Positions 15,953-24,743 of a stretch of DNA of 64,000 bases are shown in pieces. Location: assembly GCA_005879315.1 (NCBI GenBank), contig VBLC01000055.1:1-64000 (forward strand). The letters are read 5' to 3'. The translations under genes and the position numbers were made by a program. Each line of letters begins with the position of its first letter. The first letter of the stretch is position 1. Under the pieces are notes generated by a model. The model was not told the DNA's origin and ran no database searches. It saw nothing but the letters and a program-made list of their open reading frames with translations. Source of the stretch: Deltaproteobacteria bacterium (GTDB lineage Bacteria > Myxococcota > Myxococcia > Myxococcales > 40CM-4-68-19).

Positions 15953-18304
15953 ATGGCCGAGACGCAGAAGATCTTCGGAGCGAGCATCAAGCGCAAGGAA
16001 GACCCGCGCTTCCTCACCGGCCGGGGCAACTTCACCGACGACGTCAAGCTGCCCGGCACGACCTACGCGGTGTTCGTGCGCAGCCCGCATGCCCACGCGC
16101 GCATCCGCTCGATCGATTCTTCCGCGGCGAAGGCGCTCAAAGGCGTCCTTGCGGTCTTCACCGGCAAGGATCTTGCTGACGCCAAGGTCGGCTCGCTGCC
16201 CTGCGGCTGGCTGTTGCCCGGCATCAAGGTGCCGCCGCACCTGCCGCTCGCCGCCGACAAGGCGCGCTACATGGGCGACGCGGTGGCGGTCGTCATCGCG
16301 GAGAGCCCGTACATCGCCAAGGACGCCGCCGAGCTTGTCGACGTCGACTATCAGGTCCTGCAAGCCATCGCCGACACCGAGAAGTCGCTCTTGCCCGCCG
16401 CCGCGCAAGTGCACGACCAGGCGCCGGGCAACGTCTGCTTCAACTGGTCGATCGGCGACAAGGCCAAGACCGAGGCCGCCTTCAAGAGCGCCGCGAAAGT
16501 CGTCAAGCAGCGCATCGTCAACCAGCGGCTCATCCCCAATGCGATGGAGCCGCGCGCCTCGCTGGCCAGCGCGAACCCCGCCACCGGCGACGTCACGCTC
16601 TGGGTCACCTCGCAGAATCCGCACGTGCACCGGCTGCTCATCGGGGCCTTCGTCCTCGGCATCGGCGAGCACAAGCTGCGGGTCATCTCGCCCGACGTGG
16701 GCGGCGGGTTTGGCTCGAAGATTTTCGTCTACCCCGAGGAGTGCGTGGTCACCTTCGCCTCCCGCAAGCTCTCGCGGCCGGTGAAGTGGACGGCCGAGCG
16801 GCGCGAGAGCTTCATGGCCGACGCGCACGGCCGCGACCACGTCAGCGACGCCGAGATCGCCTTCGACGAGAACGGCAAGATCGTCGGCTTGCGGGTGAAG
16901 ACGATCGCCAATCTGGGCGCCTATCTGTCGACCTTCGCGCCGCTCATCCCCAGCTACCTCTACGGAACGATGCTCTCCGGCGTCTACGACATCCCGAGCA
17001 TCTACTGCGAGGTGACCGGCGTCTTCACCAACACCGCGCCGGTCGACGCCTATCGAGGCGCGGGCCGGCCGGAGGCGGCGTTCCTGGTCGAGCGCATGGT
17101 GGATCTCGGGGCGCGCGCGCTCGACACCGATCCCGTCGAGCTGCGCCGGAAGAATTTCATTCCCAAGGAGAAGTTCCCCTACCAGACGGCCGTCGCCTTC
17201 GTCTACGACAGCGGCGATCATCACGGCGCCTTGGAGAAGGCTCTGGAGATCGCCGATTATCGAAAGCTGCGCGAGGAGCAGGCGCAGGCGCGCAAGAACG
17301 GGCGCTACCTCGGCATCGGCGTGGCCACTTACGTCGAGGTCTGCGGGCCGGCGCCTTCTCAAGCGGCCGGCTCGCTCGGCGCGCAGGCTGGCCTCTACGA
17401 GAGCGCGAACGTCCGGGTCCACCCGACCGGGGCAGTGACGGTCTTCACCGGGTCGCATTCGCACGGCCAGGGCCACGAGACCACCTTCGCGCAGGTGGCC
17501 GCGCAGGAATTGGGCATCCCCATCGAGAACATCGAGGTGGTGCACGGCGACACGGCGCAGATCCCCTTCGGCATGGGAACCTACGGCAGCCGCAGCGCGC
17601 CGGTGGGCGCGACCGCCGTCTATCTCAGCCTGCAGAAGATCAAGGAGAAGGCGCGCAAAATCGCCGCGCACCTGCTCGAGGCCAACGAGAACGACGTCGT
17701 CTTCGAGGACGGCAAGCTCTCGGTGAAGGGATCGCCCGATCGCTTCAAGACCTTCGGCGACGTCGCGCTGATGGCGTATCTGGCGCACAATCTTCCCAAA
17801 GGTCTCGAGCCCGGGCTCGAGTTCAACACCTTCTTCGACCCGCCCAACTTCACCTTCCCCTTCGGCACGCACATCGCCGTCGTCGAAGTCGAGCGCGACA
17901 CCGGGCAGATCAAGCTCGAGCGCTACGTCGCCGTCGACGACGTGGGCAACGTCATCAATCCGATGATCGTGGACGGGATGGTCCACGGGGGCATCGTGCA
18001 GGGCGTGAGCCAGGCGCTCTGGGAGGCCGCCGTCTACGACGAGAACGGACAGCTGGTCACCGGATCGATGATGAACTACACCATCCCGCGCGCCGACGAC
18101 GTCATCTCCTTCGAGACGGCGCGGACGGTGACGCCGACGCCGGTGAATCCGCTCGGCGTCAAAGGCGCGGGTGAGACCGGCACCATCGCCTCGACCGCGG
18201 CGATCGCCAACGCGGTGATGGACGCGCTCGCGCCTCTGGGCGTGAAGCACATCGACATGCCGCTCACCCCCGGGCGCATCTGGGACGCGATCAAAGGACG
18301 GTGA
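15953..18304 (+). CDS. coxL: Molybdopterin-binding large subunit, CoxL form II (xanthine-dehydrogenase family)
   Basis: A 783-aa catalytic subunit. The active-site loop at residues 366-372 is A-Y-R-G-A-G-R, the form II signature. Form I true CO dehydrogenases have A-Y-x-C-S-F-R with the copper-binding Cys. Other family features are G-G-G-F-G-S-K for cofactor binding and the C-terminal [10 protein letters not shown] bearing the catalytic Glu. No export signal is seen, so it is cytoplasmic or membrane-associated. Without the Cys, a Mo-Cu centre is unlikely. Hydroxylation of an aldehyde, purine or aromatic/heterocyclic acid is more probable than CO oxidation. Confidence 0.9.
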   Translation: MAETQKIFGASIKRKEDPRFLTGRGNFTDDVKLPGTTYAVFVRSPHAHARIRSIDSSAAKALKGVLAVFTGKDLADAKVGSLPCGWLLPGIKVPPHLPLAADKARYMGDAVAVVIAESPYIAKDAAELVDVDYQVLQAIADTEKSLLPAAAQVHDQAPGNVCFNWSIGDKAKTEAAFKSAAKVVKQRIVNQRLIPNAMEPRASLASANPATGDVTLWVTSQNPHVHRLLIGAFVLGIGEHKLRVISPDVGGGFGSKIFVYPEECVVTFASRKLSRPVKWTAERRESFMADAHGRDHVSDAEIAFDENGKIVGLRVKTIANLGAYLSTFAPLIPSYLYGTMLSGVYDIPSIYCEVTGVFTNTAPVDAYRGAGRPEAAFLVERMVDLGARALDTDPVELRRKNFIPKEKFPYQTAVAFVYDSGDHHGALEKALEIADYRKLREEQAQARKNGRYLGIGVATYVEVCGPAPSQAAGSLGAQAGLYESANVRVHPTGAVTVFTGSHSHGQGHETTFAQVAAQELGIPIENIEVVHGDTAQIPFGMGTYGSRSAPVGATAVYLSLQKIKEKARKIAAHLLEANENDVVFEDGKLSVKGSPDRFKTFGDVALMAYLAHNLPKGLEPGLEFNTFFDPPNFTFPFGTHIAVVEVERDTGQIKLERYVAVDDVGNVINPMIVDGMVHGGIVQGVSQALWEAAVYDENGQLVTGSMMNYTIPRADDVISFETARTVTPTPVNPLGVKGAGETGTIASTAAIANAVMDALAPLGVKHIDMPLTPGRIWDAIKGR

Positions 18305-18308
18305 CGCC

Positions 18309-19181
18309 ATGTACCCTGCTCCCTTCGAGTACCACGCGCCCGACACCGTGAAAGAGGCGCTCGCGCTCCTCGACAAGTACCAGGACGACTGCAAGGTGCT
18401 GGCGGGCAGCCAGAGCCTGGTCGCGCTGATGAAGCTGCGGCTGGCGCAGCCGGCGCATCTCATCGACCTGCGCAAGCTGCCCGGCATGGTGGGCATCAGC
18501 GAGAGCGGCGGCACGCTGCAGATCGGCGCCCTGACCACCCATCGCGCGGTGGAGAGCAGCCAGCTGGTGCGCTCGCGGCTCCCTGTCCTCGCCGAGGCGG
18601 CGGCCCAGATCGGCGATGCGCAGGTGCGCAACATGGGAACGATCGGGGGCAGCCTCGCGCACGCCGATCCCGCGGCCGATTATCCGGCGGTGGGAGTGGC
18701 GCTCGATGCCAGTGTCCAGATCGTCTCGGCGCGCGGGGAGCGCTCGCTGAAGGTCGATCAGCTCATCACCGGGCCGCTCAGCACCACGCTCGCTCCGGGC
18801 GAGATCCTCACCCAGGTGCGCGTGATCTTGCCCACCGGGCGCACCGGCAGCGCCTACGAGAAGCTGCCGCATTCCGCGTCGCACTTCGCCATCGTCGGCG
18901 TCGCCGCGGCGGTGGCGCTCGACGCGAAGGGCAACGTCCAGGCCTCCCGCGTGGCGATTACCGGCCTCGCCTCCAAAGTGGTCCGCGCCGGCTGGGTGGA
19001 GCAGGCGCTCCAGGGCAAGGCGCCCGACGCCGCTGCGCTCAAGTCGGCCGCGGCCCGCGCCGCCGAGCGCCTCGAGCTGCGCGCGGACCTGATCGGCTCG
19101 GCGGATTACAAGGCGAACCTCGCCGCCGTCTACACCGAGCGCGCGCTCAAGCGCGCGGTGGCGCGCGCGCTCGAGAAGTGA
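18309..19181 (+). CDS. coxM: FAD-binding medium subunit of the molybdenum hydroxylase
   Basis: A 290-aa flavoprotein subunit that hands electrons to quinone or another acceptor. Two FAD-binding motifs are seen: A-G-S-Q-S (usually A-G-G-Q-S) near residue 32, and T-I-G-G-S-L-A-H-A-D-P-A-A-D near residue 114. The C-terminal CO_deh_flav_C domain follows. It starts 4 nt after coxL. Its stop codon directly abuts the stop of the convergent sufS gene with no spacer, so no terminator separates the two operons. Confidence 0.9.
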   Translation: MYPAPFEYHAPDTVKEALALLDKYQDDCKVLAGSQSLVALMKLRLAQPAHLIDLRKLPGMVGISESGGTLQIGALTTHRAVESSQLVRSRLPVLAEAAAQIGDAQVRNMGTIGGSLAHADPAADYPAVGVALDASVQIVSARGERSLKVDQLITGPLSTTLAPGEILTQVRVILPTGRTGSAYEKLPHSASHFAIVGVAAAVALDAKGNVQASRVAITGLASKVVRAGWVEQALQGKAPDAAALKSAAARAAERLELRADLIGSADYKANLAAVYTERALKRAVARALEK

Positions 19182-20351
19182 TCAGCGCAGCTCTCGCGCC
19201 GCGGCGACCGCCTCGGCGAGGGCATCGACGTCTTCGCGCGAGCTGTAGACGTGCAGGCTGGCGCGCACCGTGCCGGAGACGCCGAGGCGCCGCATGAGCG
19301 GCTGGGCGCAGTGGTTGCCGGCCCGCACGCAGATGCCGCGCGCATCGAGGAAGGTGGCGAGGTCGTGCGGGTGCACCCCGCGCAGGTTGAAGCTGATGAT
19401 GCCGCTGCGCGCGCCGGCCTCTTCGGGGCCATAGAGCACGACGTCGGGCACTTTCGCCAGCTGCGCGAACGCCCGGGCGATCAACTCCCGCTCGTGCGCG
19501 CGCACCTCGCCCATGCCGAGCTTTTCCAGATATTCGATCGCCGCGCGCAATCCGACCGCCTCGGCGATGGGCGGCGTGCCCGCCTCGAATTTCGCAGGCG
19601 GCTCGAGCCAGGTGGCGCGCTGATCGGAGACCTCGAGCACCATCCCGCCGCCGGTGAGCAGCGGCTCCATCTCCTGCAGCCGCTCGGGCCGCGCCCAGAG
19701 AACGCCGATGCCCGTCGGCCCCAGCATCTTGTGCCCGGAGAAGGCGAGGAAGTCGCATCCCAGCTCGGCCACCGAGACGGGCAGGTGGGGCACGCTCTGC
19801 GCAGCATCGATCAAGACCACCGCGCCGCTCGCCCGGGCAGCGCGCGCCATCCGTGCGGCCGGAAGGATGGTGCCGAGCGCGTTCGAGACGTGCGAGAGCG
19901 CGAGCACTCGAGTGCGTGGCCCGAAGCGCGTCTCCTCCGCGCCGACCACTCGCAGCGACGCTCCCGTCGCCCGCGCGGCCCGCTGCCAGGGAACGAAGTT
20001 GGAATGATGCTCGACCTCGGTGACGGCGATCTCGTCGCCTTTGCTCAACAGCCGCCCGGCCCAGCCTTGCGCGACGAGGTTGATCGATTCCGTCGCGCCG
20101 CGGGTGAAGATGATCTCCTTCGTGCTCCGGGCGCTCAAGAATCGGCGCACGGCCTCGCGCGCTTCCTCCAGGGCGGCCGTGGCCTCCTCGGCCAGCCGAT
20201 GGACGCCGCGCCGGACGTTGGCGTTGGAGCGCTGGTAGAACTCGTCCATCGCCTGCAACACCGCGCGCGGCTTCTGCGAGGTCGCGGCGCTGTCGAGATA
20301 GACGAGCCCGCGGTCCTGGAGCAGAGGAAAGTCGGAGCGGACGTCTCTCAC
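19182..20351 (-). CDS. sufS: SufS-type cysteine desulfurase
   Basis: A 389-aa PLP enzyme that takes sulfur from cysteine as a persulfide. It has the PLP Lys in F-S-G-H-K-M-L-G, H-H-S-N near the cofactor, and the active Cys in R-A-G-N-H-C-A-Q-P as in group II desulfurases. The start is GTG 20351 in a GTGA overlap with sufU; the longer upstream frame is read-through. It is the last gene of the coxD-coxE-coxF-sufU-sufS chain. In Rhodobacter capsulatus a desulfurase (NifS4) sulfurates the molybdenum cofactor held by XdhC. By analogy, this one may serve cofactor sulfuration for the adjacent hydroxylase. General Fe-S assembly is the alternative. Confidence 0.9.
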   Translation of the reverse strand: MRDVRSDFPLLQDRGLVYLDSAATSQKPRAVLQAMDEFYQRSNANVRRGVHRLAEEATAALEEAREAVRRFLSARSTKEIIFTRGATESINLVAQGWAGRLLSKGDEIAVTEVEHHSNFVPWQRAARATGASLRVVGAEETRFGPRTRVLALSHVSNALGTILPAARMARAARASGAVVLIDAAQSVPHLPVSVAELGCDFLAFSGHKMLGPTGIGVLWARPERLQEMEPLLTGGGMVLEVSDQRATWLEPPAKFEAGTPPIAEAVGLRAAIEYLEKLGMGEVRAHERELIARAFAQLAKVPDVVLYGPEEAGARSGIISFNLRGVHPHDLATFLDARGICVRAGNHCAQPLMRRLGVSGTVRASLHVYSSREDVDALAEAVAAARELR

Positions 20352-20710
20352 AACCGCTCCCGCAGCGCAGCGCGCAACACCTCGAGCGGCAGCGTGGCGC
20401 AGCCCAGGCGCGAGGGACGGAGCGGAGCCTCGAGCGCGGCGAGCAGCTGCTCGCGAGGAAACGCCGCCGCCTCGGCGATGGACAGACCGCGGACGAAATC
20501 GGTCAAGAGCGAGGCAGCGGCGATCGCCACCATGCAGGCATCGCCGCGAAAGCGTGCCGCCGCGATCCGGCCGCCTTCGATCTTCACTTCCATGCGCAGG
20601 CGATCGCCGCAGAGCGGATTGAATCCCTCGTGGACCGCGTCGGGCGACTCGAGCGCGCCCTGGTTGCGCGGGCGCCGGTAGTGCTCGGAGATGACCGCTC
20701 CGTAGATCAT
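20348..20710 (-). CDS. sufU: SufU/IscU-like Fe-S scaffold or sulfur-acceptor protein (short)
   Basis: A 120-aa protein, somewhat shorter than usual SufU (about 140-150 aa). The three conserved cysteines are present: N-P-L-C-G-D (with the Asp), G-D-A-C-M (family usually G-x-G-C-x-I-S), and L-G-C-A. The second motif is atypical in its surroundings. SufU proteins accept persulfide from SufS and, in Gram-positives, stimulate it through a zinc site. The start ATG 20710 overlaps the coxF stop (ATGA) and its stop overlaps sufS (GTGA). No sufBCD is nearby, which argues for a specialised role. Confidence 0.85.
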   Translation of the reverse strand: MIYGAVISEHYRRPRNQGALESPDAVHEGFNPLCGDRLRMEVKIEGGRIAAARFRGDACMVAIAAASLLTDFVRGLSIAEAAAFPREQLLAALEAPLRPSRLGCATLPLEVLRAALRERL

Positions 20711-21741
20711 TCCCTTCCTCGGCCGCGCTCCGCGATGATCTGCCCCAGGGCGCTGAGCGCGATCTCGGCGGCGCTCTGCGCGCCGATGTCCAGACCGAGC
20801 GGCACATGGACGCGCGCCAGCTGCTCCTCGCTCAGGCCCTGTTCGCGCAGCATCTCCAGCACCGCCTTGCCGCGCCGCTTGTTCCCCAGCATGCCGACGT
20901 ACCCCGCGCTGGAGGCCAGCGCCGCCTTGAGGACGGGGACTTCCACCTTGTAGTCGTGGACGGTGAGCACCACCGCCGTCGAGGGCACGAGCCGGATCTG
21001 TCCGATGATCTCGGAGGCGATGCCGACCTTGATCTCGTCCACCTCGGGAAATCTCTCCCGGTTGGCGAAGCGCGGGCGCGCGTCGATGACGGTGGTGCGG
21101 AAGCCGAGCGTGCGCGCCAGCGGCACGAGCGGCATGGAGATGTGCCCCGCCCCCACCAGCACCAGATGGGGCCGCGGCGTGTGCAGCTCGAAGAAGGCCT
21201 CTTCGCCGGCGATGGTCTCGCTGCGCGAGGCGCCGCGGGCGAAGGCGATCTCGCGTGCGGCCCTGTCGAGCTCGGGCGTCCCGAGCGTCCCTTCGCTCTC
21301 GCCACCCTGCAAGAGCAGCAAAGACTGCGCAGGATCGCGCAACGAGCGCACCAGACAGGCCGCCCGCCCCTGCTCGATCTCGCCGGCGATGCGCCGGTAC
21401 ATCCGGACAAGCGCGCCCTCGAGGTCGAGCGGCTCGACGAGAAGCTCCACCGTCCCGCCGCAGGAGAGTCCGATCTCCCAGGCGTCCTCGTCGCCGAGCG
21501 CCATGCTCAGCCGCCGCGCTGCGCCGGCCGAAAGCACCGTCTCGGCCTCGGCGATCACCTTGGCGTCGACGCAGCCGCCGATGGTCACCGACCCGCGCAC
21601 CTGTCCGTCGGCGCCGACCCACATCTTGGCGCCTTCCTTCTTCGGCGTGGCGCCGCGGGTGCCGATCAGCGTGGCCATCGCCACCCGCCGTTCGCTCTTG
21701 CCGAGCGCTTCCAGCTGCGAATAGACCTGCTCCATCGTCAC
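20707..21741 (-). CDS. coxF: XdhC/CoxF family molybdenum-cofactor insertion factor
   Basis: A 344-aa protein with both XdhC halves. The N-terminal XdhC/CoxI domain has V-T-I-G-G-C-V and G-L-S-C-G-G-T-V-E. The C-terminal Rossmann domain has V-G-A-G-H-I-S and A-G-Y-V-G-M-L-G-N-K. XdhC-type proteins bind molybdenum cofactor, protect it while it is sulfurated and insert it into the hydroxylase apoenzyme. The start is GTG 21741 in a GTGA overlap with coxE (ATG 21735 is an alternative). It sits between coxE and sufU, where a sulfuration complex would be expected. Confidence 0.9.
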   Translation of the reverse strand: MTMEQVYSQLEALGKSERRVAMATLIGTRGATPKKEGAKMWVGADGQVRGSVTIGGCVDAKVIAEAETVLSAGAARRLSMALGDEDAWEIGLSCGGTVELLVEPLDLEGALVRMYRRIAGEIEQGRAACLVRSLRDPAQSLLLLQGGESEGTLGTPELDRAAREIAFARGASRSETIAGEEAFFELHTPRPHLVLVGAGHISMPLVPLARTLGFRTTVIDARPRFANRERFPEVDEIKVGIASEIIGQIRLVPSTAVVLTVHDYKVEVPVLKAALASSAGYVGMLGNKRRGKAVLEMLREQGLSEEQLARVHVPLGLDIGAQSAAEIALSALGQIIAERGRGRE

Positions 21742-22826
21742 ACCAATAGATGCCGCTCGAGCGCGCGCAGGCTCATCAGATTGTGCGCGGGAGCGAAGAC
21801 GTCGACGTGCGGCAGCGCCGCGGCCATCCCTTGCGCGACCGGCTGATATCCCTCGCTTCCGAGCAGCGGGTTGAGCCAGATCAGCCTTCGGCTCCGCATC
21901 CTCAGCGCCTCCATGGCGAGCGAGAGCTCCTGCGGGTCGCCGGTGTCCCAGCCGTCGCTCAGGACGATCACCACCGTGCGGCGGTCGACCAGCCTACTCC
22001 ATTCGGCGTTGAAGGTGGACAGCGAGGCGCCGATGCGCGTGCCCCCCGACCAGCCCTGCGCCTGTAGCCGAAGCTCCGCGAGCGCTTCGTCATAGCGGCG
22101 CGCCCGCAGCGCGGAAGTGACGTGGCGCAGCTCGGTGGCGAAGACGAAGCTCTCGACCCGCGCGAACGAGCCCTGAAGCGCATAGAGAAATTGCAGGAGC
22201 AGGCGGCTGTAGAGATCCATCGAGCCCGAGACGTCGCAGAGGGCGACGATGCGCGTCTTGCGCGTCTTGCGGCGGCGATGTCGCAGGTCGAGCGGCTCGC
22301 CGGTCGAGAGCGAGCGGCGCATGGTCGCGCGCAGATCGATGCGACGGCCCCTGCGCGCCGCTTTCCAGCGCCTGCTGGGCCGCGCGGCCAGCTTGCGCGC
22401 GATACGCGCAGCGATCCGCTCGATCTCCGCCAGCTCGTCGGCGGCGAAGGCCCTGAAGTCCTTCTCCGCCAGCGCCGGGCGATCGCTGGCGGCGCGGATC
22501 TCCTGCGTCTCGCTCGCCTCCTCCTCTTCGTTCCAGGAGGCGAGGGAGGGCACCGCCTCCGCCGGCGCATCCGGCTCGCGATGCTTGCGCAGCGGTGCTT
22601 CTTGCTGTGCGAAGAGCTGCGCGAACAGCTCGTCGAAGAGAGAAAAATCTTCCGGCCGCGAAATCAGCACGCAGCGGAGCGCCTGGTGCACTCGCTCGCG
22701 GCTGTCCAACCCGACGCAGCTCAATGCTCGCAGAGCGTCGGCAGCGTGCGCGCTGGTCACAGGCAGTCCGCGGCTGCGGAGCTTGCGGACGAGATCGAGC
22801 ACGCGCTCGACCAGATCGGCGCTCAT
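21738..22826 (-). CDS. coxE: CoxE family VWA-domain protein
   Basis: A 362-aa protein. The C-terminal VWA domain carries the MIDAS start D-V-S-G-S and later L-S-D-G-W-D-T-G-D. The N-terminal half is a charged helical region that includes an Arg-rich stretch. CoxE works with the AAA+ ATPase CoxD in maturing the active site of CO-dehydrogenase-family enzymes. The general MoxR-VWA partnership is well established. The start ATG 22826 overlaps the coxD stop (ATGA). The arrangement coxD-coxE-coxF is the standard maturation order. Confidence 0.9.
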   Translation of the reverse strand: MSADLVERVLDLVRKLRSRGLPVTSAHAADALRALSCVGLDSRERVHQALRCVLISRPEDFSLFDELFAQLFAQQEAPLRKHREPDAPAEAVPSLASWNEEEEASETQEIRAASDRPALAEKDFRAFAADELAEIERIAARIARKLAARPSRRWKAARRGRRIDLRATMRRSLSTGEPLDLRHRRRKTRKTRIVALCDVSGSMDLYSRLLLQFLYALQGSFARVESFVFATELRHVTSALRARRYDEALAELRLQAQGWSGGTRIGASLSTFNAEWSRLVDRRTVVIVLSDGWDTGDPQELSLAMEALRMRSRRLIWLNPLLGSEGYQPVAQGMAAALPHVDVFAPAHNLMSLRALERHLLV

Positions 22827-23686
22827 GGCGCGAGGCGCCCGGCCTCGAGCTCGGCGCGCACCTTGCGCAGGTCGGACTCATCCTTGACCACGCAGCCGAG
22901 CGTCTCCTCGATGATGCGCGGCGAGAGCCGTGCGGCATGGAGCGAGACCAGCGCCGCCGCCCAGTCGAGCGTCTCGGCCACGCCCGGCACCTTGGCCAGC
23001 CGCGCTGCGCGGAGCTGCTGGATGAGCGCGACGATCTGCCTGGCCAGCTCCTCGCTCGCTCCCGGCACCTTGCGGCGCACGATGGAGAGCTCCTTCTCGA
23101 AGGGCGGATAATCGATCCAGAGATAGAGACAGCGGCGGCGCAGCGCATCAGAGAGCTCGCGCGAGCGGTTCGAGGTGAGAATGACGTGCGGCCGCTCCTG
23201 CGCGCGGATGGTGCCGATCTCCGGCACGGTGACCTGGAAGTCGGAGAGCACTTCCAGAAGGAACGCCTCGAACTCCTCGTCGCTGCGATCGATCTCGTCG
23301 ATGAGCAGCACGGGAGCGCGTCCGGAATGGGCGATGGCCTGCAAGAGCGGCCGCTTGAGCAAGAAAGGCTCGCTGAAGATCTCCGCCTCGTCCGGCCTGC
23401 CGTCCTTCTCCTGCAGGCGGATGTGGAGCAGCTGGCGCGCGTAGTTCCATTCGTAGAGCGCGGTCGAGGCGTCGAGACCCTCGTAGCACTGCAGGCGGAT
23501 GAGGTCGGTCTGCAGCACTCGCGCCAGGACCTTGGCGATCTCGGTCTTGCCCACTCCGGCGTGGCCCTCGACGAGCAGCGGCTTGCGCAGCGTCGCGGCG
23601 AGATGGAGCGAGGTGGCGATGGCGGGATCGGCCACGTACGACTCGCGGTCGAGCTGTTCCAGCAATGTCGGGATGGCATCGATCAC
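22823..23686 (-). CDS. coxD: CoxD/MoxR family AAA+ ATPase
   Basis: A 287-aa AAA+ protein with Walker A G-H-A-G-V-G-K-T-E and Walker B L-L-I-D-E-I-D-R-S-D, then the sensor I segment T-S-N-R-S-R-E-L. In Oligotropha, CoxD is needed for sulfur and copper addition to the molybdenum site. I place the start at GTG 23686, which gives the usual V-I-D-A-I-P-x-L-L beginning. A GGAGG lies about 15 nt upstream, farther than ideal. Longer frames run across the divergent qor promoter. It is the first gene of the five-gene maturation operon. Confidence 0.88.
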   Translation of the reverse strand: MIDAIPTLLEQLDRESYVADPAIATSLHLAATLRKPLLVEGHAGVGKTEIAKVLARVLQTDLIRLQCYEGLDASTALYEWNYARQLLHIRLQEKDGRPDEAEIFSEPFLLKRPLLQAIAHSGRAPVLLIDEIDRSDEEFEAFLLEVLSDFQVTVPEIGTIRAQERPHVILTSNRSRELSDALRRRCLYLWIDYPPFEKELSIVRRKVPGASEELARQIVALIQQLRAARLAKVPGVAETLDWAAALVSLHAARLSPRIIEETLGCVVKDESDLRKVRAELEAGRLAP

Positions 23687-23747
23687 GGCGGAGGCCAGTA
23701 TCCTCCGGCAGCGTGCTGTGATGGAAGGCATGGCTCGAGGAGGACAC

Positions 23748-24743
23748 ATGAGCCACGCGCTGGTGCTGCGAGAGACAGGCGGACCGGAAGCGCTGCGCTG
23801 GGAAGAGTGGCCCGTGCCGAAGCCTGGTCCGGGCGAAGTGCGCATCCGCCACAGCGCCGTCGGGCTCAACTTCATCGACGTCTACCAGCGGCGCGGGCTC
23901 TATCCGTTGCCGGTGCCGCTGCCGGCGGTGATCGGGCAGGAAGCGGCCGGCATCGTGGTCGAGGCGGGGCCGGGAGTTTCGATTCCGCCGAAGACGCGGG
24001 TCGGCTATGCGGGGGCGCTCGGGGCCTATGCGGAGGAGCGGATCGTCGCCGCCGACCGCCTCGTGCGCCTCCCCGACTTCCTCTCCGACGAGCAGGCAGC
24101 GGCCGTTCTCTTGAAAGGCTTGACCGCCGAAATGCTGCTCAGGCGGGTGCGCGCGCTCAAGCCCGGCGAGACGATCCTCTTCACTGCAGCGGCCGGTGGT
24201 GTGGGACAGATCGCCTGCCGCTGGGCCAAAGCGCTGGGCGCGAAGGTGATCGGCACCGTCGGCTCGCCGGCCAAAGCAGAGCTCGCCAAAGCGGCAGGTT
24301 GCGACCATGTTTTGATCGCCGATGCGGCGGGGCTGCCGCAGATCCCGGCGCGCGTGCGGGAGATCACCGCAGGCAAAGGCGTGCCGGTCGCCTACGATTC
24401 GGTCGCGGGCGATTCCTTGCGCGCCTCGCTCGACTCGCTGTCCCCGCGCGGAATGCTGGTCGTCTTCGGTCAGTCCTCCGGCACGGTGCCCAAGCTCGAT
24501 CTGGGCGAGCTCGCCAACAAGGGATCGCTCTACGTGACGCGGCCGACGATCCGCACCTACGTTACCGATCCGGCCGAGCTGCAGGCGGCCGCCGCTGCGC
24601 TCTTCGATGCGATCCGCGCGGGTCACGTGCGCGCGGAAGTGCGCCAGCGCTATCCGCTGCGCGAGGCCGGGCGCGCGCAGACGGATCTCGAAGCGCGCCG
24701 CACCACCGGGTCGACAATCCTGCTGGTGGAGGAGCGAACATGA
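23748..24743 (+). CDS. qor: NADPH:quinone oxidoreductase (zinc-independent MDR family)
   Basis: A 331-aa cytoplasmic medium-chain reductase. The N-terminal GroES-like domain includes G-L-N-F-I-D-V-Y-Q-R-R-G-L-Y-P, the typical QOR signature. The nucleotide-binding domain has A-A-A-G-G-V-G-Q. The structural-zinc cysteines of alcohol dehydrogenases are absent, as expected. The start ATG 23748 has GAGGAGG (23737-23743) 4-5 nt upstream, which decides it over earlier in-frame starts. It is divergent from coxD across 61 bp and overlaps the next gene by ATGA. Reduction of quinones or alpha,beta-unsaturated carbonyls is expected. Confidence 0.9.
   Translation: MSHALVLRETGGPEALRWEEWPVPKPGPGEVRIRHSAVGLNFIDVYQRRGLYPLPVPLPAVIGQEAAGIVVEAGPGVSIPPKTRVGYAGALGAYAEERIVAADRLVRLPDFLSDEQAAAVLLKGLTAEMLLRRVRALKPGETILFTAAAGGVGQIACRWAKALGAKVIGTVGSPAKAELAKAAGCDHVLIADAAGLPQIPARVREITAGKGVPVAYDSVAGDSLRASLDSLSPRGMLVVFGQSSGTVPKLDLGELANKGSLYVTRPTIRTYVTDPAELQAAAAALFDAIRAGHVRAEVRQRYPLREAGRAQTDLEARRTTGSTILLVEERT

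Noticed and set aside
15953-18304. Calling the hydroxylase a CO dehydrogenase
   Set aside because: The active-site loop is A-Y-R-G-A-G-R, so the copper-binding Cys of true form I CO dehydrogenases is missing. Only the family name is kept.
22595-23747. N-terminal part of a 1236-codon + strand ORF continuing into the hydrolase
   Set aside because: Only the part from 24740 has recognisable protein features. The upstream part is antisense to coxE/coxD and overlaps qor in another frame.
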